Of a stretch of DNA of 64,000 nucleotides, positions 46,626 to 57,561 are shown piece after piece. Each line of letters opens with the position of its first letter. Positions within the stretch are counted from its first letter, which is position 1. The translations under genes were made by a program, and so were the position numbers. A model generated the notes under the pieces. It did not search any database. It was given only the letters and a program-made list of their open reading frames with translations, and was not told the origin of the DNA. Origin of the DNA: Diatrype stigma (taxonomy: Eukaryota > Ascomycota > Sordariomycetes > Xylariales > Diatrypaceae); assembly GCA_022225965.2 (NCBI GenBank), contig JAKJXP020000009.1:62001-126000 (forward strand), read 5' to 3'.

Positions 46626-49600
46626 GGCTACTAGGTACTGGCTGCTAATTGCTGCTGTTGAACTGGCAGTTCAACAAGAACTACACTACCTAGAAACTAG
46701 AATGAGGCACGAAGATGGGAGCGATGCCCCATTTACATACGCAGGTACGAGCTGTTTGTCTGATGAGCCAGCGGACCCGGACTTTCCCCCTACCCCTGCT
46801 ATTGTGAATTCCTTCGCGGCCTTAGCTAACTACTACATAGCCATAAGCGTAGGAGGGTGGGGCGCCTGGGCGTGATCATCGCCACTTTAGCTGGGCTGTG
46901 CCTTGCTGGCTTGAAGCTCCTGCGCGCCTCCAAAAGTGACCCCAGAAAGCTGACTTGCTGATATGACTGGCTGCACACCCGCGGCACGTACACAATCAAC
47001 AGTGTTAAGTAGGTGTAATGGTCTGGGGTTTTTCGCTCAATAACCCGGATCGGGATTCTAATAGCCCTGTCACTAATAGGATCTGGCCCCCAAAACCGGT
47101 AAGGCTGCTGGGCCTGCTGGGCTGAGTCGGCTGAGTCCAGCCTTCGTTTTAGTACTACTGCAGGTTTACGGAGTGCGAGGTCTTGGCAATCTATTGATAC
47201 CTACTCCGCGACATGCCATGCATGGCGTTGGTCAGGAGGGATCGGACACTTGACTTTGCAACCCCTGGTGGCTGATACGTAGATCTTTATGCATAAGATT
47301 CCGGCATCGAATCGACCCAGTGATTGTCAAATCCTACTGAACGTCGCACCGCATGATGAGTAGGGTGGAAGACATCAATTAAACGCGAGAGGGGGGGGGT
47401 GGTATACAGCCATATAGATCTTTCCGTTTCGCCGATATGAGGCTTGTCGTTGAGGACTAGGCACGTATACCTGAGACAACGTATAAGGGTTATCTGGACG
47501 GTCCCTAGACTCGTGGCAAAGTCATCATACCGGGTCAATGAGAATGAGAATCATATTGATAACTTATGTAGGAAGTTGGGGTAGTACCTTTCAATTGGTT
47601 GTGTCAACATCGGCACGACTTTTCGTCCCCAGACAAGCCGTGACATTAGAAGAACCCTCTAGTACTCACCTCTTATATAATATGTCCTGTCCCAGTTATA
47701 GCGTAAGCATGCGCCAATCCAGCCTATTAAGTCCGGGAAAGCTTAAATTTCAACGTTGAACTAGTAGGGAGTATGCTTAGAAGAGCAAAGAAATAACATT
47801 GGTTACAAGCGCTTACGTGATGATCTAGCCTTCACTACACGTTTATATACCAAGAGACTACCTTTTACGGGAAATGGTTCCTATACTTAAGCTCATATAG
47901 CGCTGTAGAGGATCGTATGAAGCATGGGGCATATAGCGGAAAGTGATAATTGTCTGGCTAGATACGAGCTTCCTTAGCTAGAGCCGGAAGAGTGATTGTA
48001 TGCCTAGGTACAGAGTGGAACGGAAAGCTTCGGATAGAAATTATACCGCCCAGGTGGAGCATTTCCTAGCACCTATCTCCGAATGGAGCCCCTGACCTGC
48101 AACAGCTCAGGTCGTCGCCAGCCTAGCAATAGAGGCCTAGACACCTGCGAAAGAGCATATCAACGCCCGCTCCCCGGGTTTCTTTTATGGGTACATTGCT
48201 AAATATTTCGACCCAGATTATGTATAATACTCTTCGTCCTTAAACAATAGACATCGCTCAAGAAGGGGAGTAGCGGGCGTCACGACGGATGTGGACTATA
48301 ACCCCTTTCTTGGCAATTGCAATTCTCAGCTTCACGAAGTCTTGTACAAGAGCCAAATCAACTCATGCAATGGATCTGAAAAGTGAATTCTTCTTTCTCT
48401 CCGAGCTATAACATGAATGGAACGTGTATTGGTAAGTAAGTAAATGATGTCTCTGTCGGACTGAGTTGCGGACCTGGCTCCAATGTGAGAGAGGCTGGCA
48501 GGCAGGGAAGGGCAGGGACGTTGAAGGTAGCGGTTTTGCAGCCTCCTGCTACATGTCTCTTGTTTGATGAATGTTGAAGAAGTAACGACTACTTATCAAA
48601 TAGACATGGTGCGCCATCGTCGTGGTATGATAGTACCAAGGCTTATCAAAAGCTCAAAGAGACTGTCTTGGACTCTGCTCCTCTGGACTCGGCGTCAAAC
48701 TACGTGGCACTTTGAGTAAATTCTTTTGGGCAGTCAGGCCACTATCATGCTGTTTCCTTATTCCACCAAAGGCAGCTTCTAGAACGTTTCAAGATTGGAC
48801 GAGGTGTTCGATCCGAATGGAAATATAATCGTTCTCCCGTTAAAAGGAGGACTTGCTCTTTGCCGATGTCACTCTGAAACATACATGGGGCTTTGCTGGC
48901 GTTCCAAGACATGCCTTATTTTCACGGAATATCTAGAGCTTATGACTACTATTATATCGTAACAGTGTCGATTGGGCTGCATGACTATGTAGCTAGTCAT
49001 TGAAGTAATCAATTAGCCACACCTGCAGGCCGGAGTAAAATTTCGGGCTACTTCAGACGAAAAGTTCTAATACCCCCCCAGGAAGGAACTTACCACATAG
49101 AGGCACTAAATGATATTGGAAGGGACAAGATATATCCATGTCATATATTTTAGACAAGGGGATGCTGTATTATGAGGCTGTGTGAATGCAGTGGCTTTAC
49201 CTCTACTAATATCTACTTATCGTGGCCTCCTGAGGCATAGGAGACTCACTCTTCAACTCTTATCGAGAGGTGGTAGCCCTGTTGAGTAGTTGAACTGACA
49301 CCTCCTTGACTCACATGCTCTCTCAGACGTCAAAAGATGAACGGTTCGCAGAGGGAAAGCCTAGTGATACATGCATAATCACAATGGAAAGTATAGATCA
49401 CTAGGCAGGTCTCCCAACTTTCTGGAACTACTCACCATGACTCCCTAATCCCTTCTTGTATTCCTTGAAGCAACAGTTTCTATATAAGTCGAATCCCGAT
49501 CTTCCTTGAGGCTTACAAGATGGCTGCTCAACCACGAACACTCGCCTTTTGCCGACTAATGAGTCTCGAGCACCACCCAAACGGAGCAATACAAAATCAT

Positions 49601-49648
49601 ACCTGGCCTCAGCAGAAAATCCACAGCATCCCCCTAATCTAATATAAG
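46626..49648. other. 3 kb gene-poor, A+T-richer stretch
   Basis: No intact gene is supported. Many in-frame stops break the longest frames. Between 48790 and 48960 two frames read like pieces of one protein (DEVFDPNGNIIVLP, then EDLLFADVTLKHTWGFAGVPRHALF), which may be a decayed gene but matches nothing I can name with confidence. The lower G+C compared with the flanking genes is consistent with mutational decay. Confidence 0.5.
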
Positions 49649-50374
49649 ATGCCGCTCCGGAAAACCGCGCGGAGATACCTCAAGCGCCTAGTCACTACGG
49701 CAACAGAGGCCTTCAACAACAACAACACCGCACCCTCCTCCCCCCCTCGCCCGCCCCCTCCCATCGACCAGAACGGGCTTCGCGACGACGACCTCGAGCC
49801 CTACGACCCCCTCGAGGGGGACGGGTACTGGGTGAAGGACTTCTGGGCCCGAGACTGGCGCGAGGTCGAGGCCAAGCTGCACGCCAGCAGCAGCTACGTG
49901 CGGTTCAAGAAGGCCGGGTTCCAGATGGCCGGCTACCGGGTGCGGCTCGCGGTGGGCGCCGCCCGGATCGGGGCCCCGGGGACGGTGTTCCCGCAGTACG
50001 TGCCGTCGCTGATGATGCTGGCGACGAAGACGGAGGCGGACGATACGATGACGAAGGGTGGCGGAGACCCGTCCTCTTCCTCCCGCCGAGCCTCCCGTCG
50101 AGCCTCAAGTCGACTATCGATGGTGGGGTTGCTCCCGGCGGGGTTGCTGCCGGCCGCGGACGACGCTTGGGAGCCGCGCTGGAGGGCCTCCTTTGCCCGC
50201 ATGAGGGAATATCTCAACGAAGCTGGCGGCCAGAACATGGGGTTGCAGATGATGGATGAGGGAGTGTTTCACGGGAAGAACAAGTCGGCTGCGAGAGTAG
50301 GGAGACTTCGATCCTCGCAGCTCATTGATCTGGAGGACTGGGCGGATATCATTCGATCACAAGAACATGCGTAA
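49649..50374 (+). CDS. Hypothetical protein, 241 residues
   Basis: A single open exon with strong G+C-rich third positions, like the neighbouring real genes. It starts MPLRKTARRYLKRLV, has a Pro-rich segment at about 30-40, then a compact region from 45 to 125 (GYWVKDFWARDWREVEAKL and VRFKKAGFQMAGYRVRLA), a Ser/Arg-rich linker and a C-terminal region with WRASFARMREYLNEAGGQNMG and LRSSQLIDLEDWADIIRS in pieces. No known domain, signal peptide or membrane helix is seen. The basic amphipathic N-terminus could be a mitochondrial targeting signal. Codon usage and absence of stops make a real gene likely; function is unknown. Confidence 0.7.
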   Translation: MPLRKTARRYLKRLVTTATEAFNNNNTAPSSPPRPPPPIDQNGLRDDDLEPYDPLEGDGYWVKDFWARDWREVEAKLHASSSYVRFKKAGFQMAGYRVRLAVGAARIGAPGTVFPQYVPSLMMLATKTEADDTMTKGGGDPSSSSRRASRRASSRLSMVGLLPAGLLPAADDAWEPRWRASFARMREYLNEAGGQNMGLQMMDEGVFHGKNKSAARVGRLRSSQLIDLEDWADIIRSQEHA

Positions 50375-51621
50375 GGAGGAGGAAAAGTAGGCCAATAATG
50401 TAATGTTACCGATCCTAGAGATCGAGCATCTTTATGTATTTGCTGAAGACTGTTCGCTCTTTGACTTAGACGGGCAGACCGCTTTAGGCCGAGAGTCAGA
50501 CGGCTTTTGTCTAGATGCAGATATAATCATACAAGGCCTGTTCGAGGACATCGCAAGACAGCTAAGTATTTGGGCACGAGTAAGAATGAAGGGACCTCAC
50601 GTGAGCACCAATACCGGTCCGAAACCAACACAAATGTACCCTATTATCACAGTAGACGGTAGAAGTAAAGAAAATAACAATACCCCCTGATCATGGACAG
50701 GGCGCGTACATTTCCACTCCTCTCGGCAGCGCCGTTGCGAAGCGGCGGGCCGGGACATGGACAGCGGCAGCGGAGGTGGTCCATCCTTGTCGAAACTGCA
50801 GGACGGTGGCGCATGATAGGCTCTTTTGATTCCACCGCCTCTGTTGCAGAGACACCGAGAACAAGAGCAAGAGCAAGACCAAGACCAAGAACACGTGACA
50901 ACCGTTATGCTGGTCGTCTACAACGAGGAGCAGGTGAGGCCGGGATCGGGCTCGGGGCCTCAACCCCGAGGATCTGGAGGCCTGGACGCGGGATGTCGTG
51001 TCGTTCCTCCGGGGTCATGAGGCCGAACTTCGAAGTGTTTGGACCACCGGCCCATAGACCTTCGGGTGATACAACTATGTACTGCATAAATAGGAGGCCT
51101 TTCCGACTTACTATGACACCCTCTTCACTGCCCACATGCTAGTCAGGTGATGGTATCTTGGTGACGATTCTGCAGTGAGAAGTTGAGGAGCATGTTGTTT
51201 GCTGTTCGTCAGGTCCCTAACCCTAAGTGTCCCTGAGTGATCCAGGGGCTACCAATACTTACTGTATGTAAAGTAGTTATATACTGCATACCTAAAATGT
51301 AGGTAACTCTAGTGCTATTTACAGACAGTTACAAGCCACATCACGCTAAAGACTGTGGCCGATGTCGGTAATAAGTCGCCAAATCCCGTTTACACAAGCT
51401 ATGAATTCGCCAATTAGCGGGCGAGTATTCTAAATAATATTGTACAGTACTTACCTGACATGTCTATACAGCCCCGACAGCTGTGAGAGCACCCAGCACC
51501 CAAGAAGCTTACGACTTGCATTGCATCATCGTTTCTATTTCGTTTACGCATAACACACCAACCAACCAAATGTAGCAGTGCGCGTGGAGTGTGCGTGCGC
51601 ATCTACAATAACGAGAACAAA
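50375..51621. other. Intergenic with uncertain coding fragments
   Basis: Frames at 50755-50820 and 50938-51056 read like protein (the latter LNPEDLEAWTRDVVSFLRG), but I could not join them with valid phases, so no gene is called. A telomere-like motif lies at 51215-51226. The right end is the carrier gene promoter. Confidence 0.5.
51215..51226. repeat. Interstitial telomere-like motif, CCCTAA x2
   Basis: Two perfect CCCTAA units, the complement of the common fungal telomere repeat TTAGGG, lie about 400 bp upstream of the carrier gene start. Two units can occur by chance; they could also be a telobox-type promoter element. Confidence 0.6.
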
Positions 51622-52755
51622 ATGGCGGCCGACCTCGAGGAGCAGCAGAAGGAGCCGGCGGCAGCAAAGAAGCCCAGCAACTACAAGGGCTTCGTGGCCG
51701 GCATCTTCTCCGGCGTGGCTAAGCTGGTAGGTAAGTCTTCATGATCTTGAACGAGAGATATTACCTACCTAGACAGGAGGGGAAATAGGAAAGAAGCAAG
51801 CTTTTATCACCGAGGGGACCACTCACTCACTCACACAAAAATACATGCACATACAGTCGGACACCCCTTCGACACGGTCAAGGTGCGCCTCCAGACGACC
51901 GACAGCACGCGCTTCCGCGGGCCGTGGCAGTGCGCGGCGCAGACGATGCAGCGCGAGGGCGTGCGCGGGTTCTACAAGGGCGCGACGCCGCCGCTGGTCG
52001 GCTGGATGTTCATGGACAGCGTGCTGATGGGCAGCCTGACCGTGTACCGGCGCCTGCTCGCCGAGCACGTCTTCGTGTCCAGCTCCGCCGCCGCCGCCGC
52101 CTCCTTCCTGTCTTCTCCGTCGCCACCGCCCAGCAGTAGTAACAGGGACGAGCTGCTGGAGAAGGCCGCGCACCTGCCCTCGGTCGGCCACGGCCTCGCG
52201 GGCGTGCTGGCCGGCGGCACGGTGTCGCTGATCGCCGCGCCGGTCGAGCACGTCAAGGCGCGGCTGCAGATCCAGTACGCGGCGCGCAAGAGCGAGCGGC
52301 TGTACGCGGGGCCGGTCGACTGCGCGCGCCGCATTTACCGCGCGCACGGCGTCGCCGGCATCTACCGCGGCCTGTCGGCGACGCTGCTGTTCCGGTCCTT
52401 CTTCTTCTTCTGGTGGTCGTCGTACGACGTCCTGTCGCGCGCCCTGCGCGACCGCACCTCCCTGAGCAGCCCCGCCGTCAACTTCTGGGCCGGCGGCCTC
52501 AGCGCCCAGATCTTCTGGATCACGAGCTACCCCAGCGACGTCGTCAAGCAGCGCATCATGACCGACCCGCTGGGCGGCCGCCTGGGCGACGGCGAGAGGC
52601 GCTTCCACCGCTGGAGAGACGCTGCTGCGGCTGTGTACAGGGAGGGGGGTGCTAGAGGGTTCTGGCGCGGCTTCCTCCCTTGCTTCTTGAGGGCTTTCCC
52701 GACCAACGCTGCCGCGCTGGTGACCTGGGAAGCTATTTTCAGAGCTTTGCCATGA
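51622..52755 (+). CDS. Mitochondrial carrier family (SLC25) protein
   Basis: Exons 51622-51730 and 51857-52755 join to 335 residues. Three carrier repeats are shown by their signature motifs: GHPFDTVKVRLQ (near residue 38), APVEHVKARLQIQ in the middle and SYPSDVVKQRIM near the end, with the glycine-rich helix partners GFVAGIFSGVAKL and GVLAGGTVSLIAAP. RGFYKGATPPLVGWMFMDS is typical of fungal members near the carnitine/ornithine/basic amino acid branch (yeast Crc1, Ort1, Ymc1). A Ser/Ala-rich insertion (about 113-140) separates repeats one and two. The protein exchanges a solute across the inner mitochondrial membrane; which one cannot be told from sequence alone. The intron falls at the first motif, between VV and GHPFD. 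Confidence 0.94.
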
Positions 52756-53033
52756 TAAGACTATGATAGACTACGACGGAATCTACGATAGAGCAATGTA
52801 TAACTAGGACTAGACAAGACGCATGTACGAACCGCGCATGAAATGATTACGAGCTACTAGAATTCACGATCGAAGATTTTGGACAAGTATTGGGTAGCCC
52901 ATGTCAGGGTGTATCTTTATTTTTGCAATTCAAATCTAACTGCAAGCAATGCCGATACCCATTTCCCCATGCCATGCGCCTCCCGATGCTTTTTTTGTTC
53001 CTTGTCGTCGTATAATCACCGTGGATTACCCGT

Positions 53034-53682
53034 TTAGTCCTCGTCCTCATCAGCCTCGTCGTTAACGACGTTGAAGAACTTGAGCTCGTAGACACCGCGG
53101 GAGGTGGAGACGACGCGGAGCCAGTCACGGAGCTGCTGCTTCTTGAGGAACTTCTTGGTCCTGGAAAATGGTTATGTCAGCCTGGAATCAAAAACAGTCT
53201 GGTGTGGAAAGGATTGAAACTCACAGGTACTTGAGGTATCTGCCAGAGAGTTCGTTGTGGGCAATGATCTCGACCTTGCCCTCGCCAGCCTGCTGGATGA
53301 CGATGGTGTCGCCGAGGTTGCCAACACGGCCCTCAACCTTGATCTTGTCCTGGAGGAACTTCTCGAAGGCGGCGGTGTCGAAGATCTTGTCGCTCGCGGG
53401 CTGCTGGGCGTTGATGACGAACTAGGAATCGCATAAGCATCTACCGTCGCGGGCGCGCAAGGAGACGGAGGGGAGGGGGGGGGGGATGGATCGCTTACCT
53501 TCTTCGTCGTCTTGGCGGCCTTGCCGGACTTCTTCTGTAGAGTGCGAAAATTGACCTTAGCCTACTGCTTCACGCCATCATCTCAACTGCGAGGGGGGAC
53601 AGACAACTATCGACCCTGGCAGAGAGACCGGGCCAACAGCAAAGCGTTGTCATCATGTTGTACATACTGTTTGAGGAGCCAT
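53034..53682 (-). CDS. rpl22: 60S ribosomal protein eL22
   Basis: Four exons, 53682-53668, 53534-53499, 53421-53225 and 53160-53034, join to 124 residues, the normal length. The protein starts [18 protein letters not shown] and contains the eL22 core [39 protein letters not shown] and the tail [15 protein letters not shown] ... YELKFFNVV, ending in an acidic run (DEADEDED). eL22 sits on the surface of the large ribosomal subunit near the peptide exit tunnel. The first coding exon has only five codons. The first intron is the longest (133 nt), as is usual in fungal ribosomal protein genes, and intron 2 contains 11 consecutive G on the plus strand (53475-53485). The identification is secure. 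Confidence 0.96.
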
Positions 53683-54969
53683 TGCGACTTTGGTTGATTG
53701 AGAGATTGGGTGGTTGAGGACGCAAAGAAATTTAATCCTACGCCTGGGCCGTGTGGTACGTGTGGGTGGTTGACGTTTTGATTGATGTTGGCGGATGGTA
53801 GAGTGGGATACGACTCCTGGAAAAGTTCGTGGAATTTCTTTCTCAATCAAAAATTTGGTGTATCGAATGGTGGGGCTGCAGACGCACTCGCTTAGCTTCC
53901 CGGTTCCACTACCGGCGGTATGGGCAAAGGTAGGTACCTAGGTACCTATCTTGGGAATCTAGGGGATTCATTCACCCGTTTTCCGCTCTGGAAGCAACCT
54001 TACCTATTTAGGTATTGCCCGGGCCTGGACTCTGTGTGGGTCCTGCCAAGCCATGATTACCGTGACGGGGACAGGTATGTACAGCTACCAGCTGGCAGCC
54101 CTGTCGTTGCAGGTGAAAGTCGGGGTGCTCAAACAAAAGACCCGTGGACCCGGCTCTCGAATCAGTGCTATCATTTCAAGCTACAGGCGGGAGTTGGGGA
54201 CAACTGGAAGCTTTTAGAGACAAATACCTAGCTACAGAGGTCCACGGGTAACTATGTGGTCATTCGTGTGTAACCTTTGTAAAGGCATCCATCCAGTAAA
54301 CCTTGAAGTGAAGATATACAAAAGTGAATCGTATGCACACACAACAGACACACCGGAGACGATTGAAGATCTTGCTTGTTACCTTATGCATAGAATGAAC
54401 AGAGATCTATTAACAGTTGTAACATTAACTACCAAGACATTCCCTAGTGATACTCTCTAATTGCCCCCCTGGTCTAACTTCGTGCTAATGTGCTACTACG
54501 GTCGTATTGCCCGCAAGCCTCGGCTCTTCTTTTCTGCTATTTAAAGGGGGCGACCGACAGCGTACTATGTATGTATAGGTGCCGTAGTATAATTACCAGA
54601 AGCTACGCGGGCATATCATATACGTAATAATGCACCCTCATCTCCATGTTTACTATCTCCCTATACCTGCCTATAAATGACCAATGGTATCGTCCGCATG
54701 TGATATAACAGAATCCCCAAATCATTCCTTTTGACCGACTGTAGTGTTTAGAATTGCATTGCTACTTGCTTACACTGAAACCAGCATTCACTCATTTTAC
54801 CTTTTCCATTCTCCATTCTCCATTATATATCACATTGATTCTGAAAGTTGGAGCGCGTCGCACAAGAGGTCCAGCCACAATATAATACACCATATACTCT
54901 TACTATCAAGATTCCATTCATAGCTACCGAACCTTCATCACCTTATCTCACCTAACTTGATTGGTAGCT
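53683..54969. other. Intergenic: divergent promoters of eL22 and aldehyde dehydrogenase
   Basis: Both flanking genes start outwards from this spacer. It holds an 18-bp perfect palindrome at 53931-53948. Short frames at 53920-54231 and 54254-54460 show no family features. The last 150 bp are A+T-rich with TATA-like sequence (about 54875-54900). Confidence 0.6.
53931..53948. repeat. 18-bp perfect palindrome built from TAGGTACC words
   Basis: TAGGTACCTAGGTACCTA equals its own reverse complement. It is part of the TAGGTA/TACCTA word family scattered through the spacers, and lies about 250 bp upstream of the eL22 start codon. Confidence 0.9.
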
Positions 54970-56240
54970 ATGCCCACTCGACCTTTTCATGAATTAACAA
55001 GCATGTCGTCACCCGATATAAAACTCCCGCCCTTCGAGCACACCTCCATGGAGGAGATCTCCAGGTCCGCCGCGGAGCTCCGGGACTTCTTCCAGACCAA
55101 CCAGACCAAGGACGTCGAATGGCGTCTCGTGCAGCTGCGCAAGCTGTGGTGGGGCCTGCAGGACTACAAGGAGCACATCCTGGCCGCGCTCAAGCAGGAC
55201 CTGAACAAGCCGGCCGTGGAGGCCGTCGTGACGGAGCTCAACTTCGCCGAGCAGGACCTGCACCTGATCATCAAGAAGCTCAAGGGCTGGGCCAAGGACG
55301 ACAACTCCGGGCTCGACTACCCGCTCACCTTCGCGCCGGTGCGCCCCCGCCTCCGCAAGGACCCCCTGGGCGCCGTGCTCATCATCGGCACGTACAACTT
55401 CCCCTTCATGCTGAACCTCTGCCCGCTGATCGGCGCCGTCGCCGCGGGTTGCACGGCGGTGCTCAAGCCGTCGGAGAACGCGCCCGCGACGGCCGTCGTG
55501 CTTAAGTCGCTGGTCGAGGCCTGCCTCGACCCGGCCGCGTACCGGGTCGTGCTCGGTGCCGTGCCCGAGACCACCGCGCTGCTGGACGAGCGCTGGGCCA
55601 AGATCATGTACACGGGCAACGCGACCGTGGCGCGCATCATCGCGCGCAAGGCCGCCGAGACCCTGACCCCGGTCACGCTCGAGCTCGGCGGCCGGAACCC
55701 GGCCTTCGTGACGCCCGCGACCGACCTGGCCCTCGCCGCGCGCCGCCTGCTCTGGGGCAAGACCCTGTGCGCGGGACAGGTCTGCATGTCGCAGAACTAC
55801 ACGCTCGTCGAGCGCGCCGCCGTCGACGACTTCGTCCGCCACCTCAACGCCGCCTGCGCCGACTTCTACCCCCAGGGCGCCCGCGCGAGCCCCGACTACG
55901 CCCGCGTCATCAACGAGCGCCAGTTCGACCGCATCAAGAACATGCTCGACACCACCCGCGGCAAGATCGTCATGGGCGGCGAGACCGACCGCGAGGACCT
56001 CTTCATCGCCCCCACCGCCGTGCTGGTCGACTCCGTCGACGACCCCATGATCAAGGAGGAGTCCTTCGGCCCCGTCTGGTCCATCCTGCCGTACGACGAC
56101 CTCGACGACGCGATCAAGATCGCGAAAGGAATCGACCCCACCCCGCTGTCGCTCATGACCTTCGGGTCTAAGAGCGAGAACGACAAAAGTGAGTTTTTCT
56201 CTTCCTCCTCTCCTCTCCTCTCTTCCCTTCCCTTTCCTTT

Positions 56241-56282
<42 letters not shown>

Positions 56283-56874
56283 CCAACCTCCTATTGTATC
56301 CCACCTGGTTCATACATTCACCTCTTCATGCATGCTCTCCGCGCGCGCATTACGGTACGCTGACAATCTCGCCCCCCACCCAACAGTTCTCGGCAGCATC
56401 ATCTCCGGCGGCGCGTCCCTCAACGACGCGTACATGCACGGGGCGGTAGCGACGCTGCCCTTCGGCGGCGTCGGCGAGTCCGGGACGGGCGCGTACCACG
56501 GCCGCGCCTCGTTCGACAACTTCACGCACTGCCGCCTCGTGGTCGAGACCCCCGGCTGGTGGATGGACAAGCTGCTGCGCGTGCGCTACCCGCCCTACCT
56601 GAACTCCGAGCTGCGGCGCTACGAGTGGCTGAGCAGCGAGCGCCCGGACTTCGGCCGCGACGGCCGGCCCGCGCGCGCCGGCCCCGTCCGCTACTGGCTC
56701 GGCCTGATCCTGGGCCTGGGCGGCTCGTCCGCCAGAGGTGCGTTGTTCCGATGGGTCCTCGCCCTCGCCTCGGGCTGCGCCGCGATAGCCCTCGCGGCCG
56801 ACCGCGGCGCCGTCGGTAGCGGCAGTGCTGGCGGGTTCCTAGCAGGCCTTAAGGCGCTGCTGCTCGGCGCATAG
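54970..56874 (+). CDS. Fatty aldehyde dehydrogenase (ALDH3 family, membrane-tailed)
   Basis: Exons 54970-56188 and 56387-56874 join to 568 residues. The enzyme oxidises aldehydes to acids with NAD(P)+. Catalytic Glu238 is in VTLELGGRNP and the nucleophile Cys272 in CAGQVCMSQNY; the cofactor segment GTYNFPFMLNLCPL and KPSEN are clear, and PFGGVGESGTGAYHG is the family C-terminal motif. The ALDH3 branch is indicated by the short N-terminus and IIKKLKGWAKD. The tail has two hydrophobic stretches (YWLGLILGLGG and WVLALASGCAAIALA), as in membrane-bound fatty aldehyde dehydrogenases such as yeast Hfd1. The intron (198 nt) is in frame and has no stop; splicing gives KILGSIISGGASLND, unspliced RNA would insert 66 codons with a poly-Phe run. 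A second start at 55003 is possible. Confidence 0.94.
56244..56280. repeat. Poly-T tract of 37 bases in an intron
   Basis: Thirty-seven consecutive T lie within the aldehyde dehydrogenase intron, after CT-rich sequence and upstream of the acceptor at 56386. This length is likely unstable in replication and hard to sequence exactly. Confidence 0.9.
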
Positions 56875-57561
56875 CTTAGCTGTGAGGTTTGACTTTACTA
56901 GTTCGTATCTGCGCGACGTGGCTAACCTGTTCGATTACATTTAGGCTCATGAGCATGACGGCGGCTGTTCTCTTTGTACGAGGTGGGCCGCCGGGTGGTG
57001 TTAAGGTATATGGCAGGGGGGCCTACAGAAAAGTGGCGAGCCCATGCGATGAAGGGCACCACGATGTATATAATATGTTGGTCGTGACCGGCCCGTGGAC
57101 GTTCTTGATTTTTTTAGTCGCTATCCACCATCCAGTATAAACGATAATTTACTCCCGAGATGTGATTTTGAGCGAGCAAACTCTTGAAGCTCCAATTTTG
57201 ACGATGAATAGTAAGCATTGACATGCAAGGTTAACCGCTCTGACTCGGAAGAACGGGTTTACAATCCGAACATGTAACTGCCATGGAGCAACTAAGCGAG
57301 GATATCTAGTTTTTGGCGAACACAGATGTAATCAGATAGAAAACACATCAAATAGGGGAAGCGTCCCATATGAGACATCTTCATTATGCTTGCCCAATCT
57401 ACATGTCTTCACTGCCCATATTTTCCCATGCCAGGTCGTAATAGTCTATGGTATCATTTCTTTTCCCTTCCCTTCCACTACGTTTTAGTCTAGGAAGGGA
57501 GGAAACTTCCAACATGCCCCCCCATGTCAGTCCGATTTATTCTTTTTTTCTTCTCTATCCC
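56875..57561. other. Intergenic between convergent genes
   Basis: Shared 3' flank of the aldehyde dehydrogenase and Rrp4 genes. No gene is supported. Confidence 0.65.

Noticed and set aside
48790..48960. Possible BTB-like or other protein relic
   Set aside because: Two short reading-frame pieces look protein-like, but stops and a frame change prevent a gene call and the family resemblance is too weak to name.
50755..51056. Possible small multi-exon gene
   Set aside because: Segments such as LNPEDLEAWTRDVVSFLRG look coding, but introns of 37-47 nt with poor signals would be needed and the first exon phases do not match.
55009..56313. 434-codon open frame on the minus strand opposite the aldehyde dehydrogenase gene
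   Set aside because: It mirrors the G+C-rich codon bias of the real gene, has repetitive Val/Gly/Asp composition and no family features, and runs into the poly-T tract.
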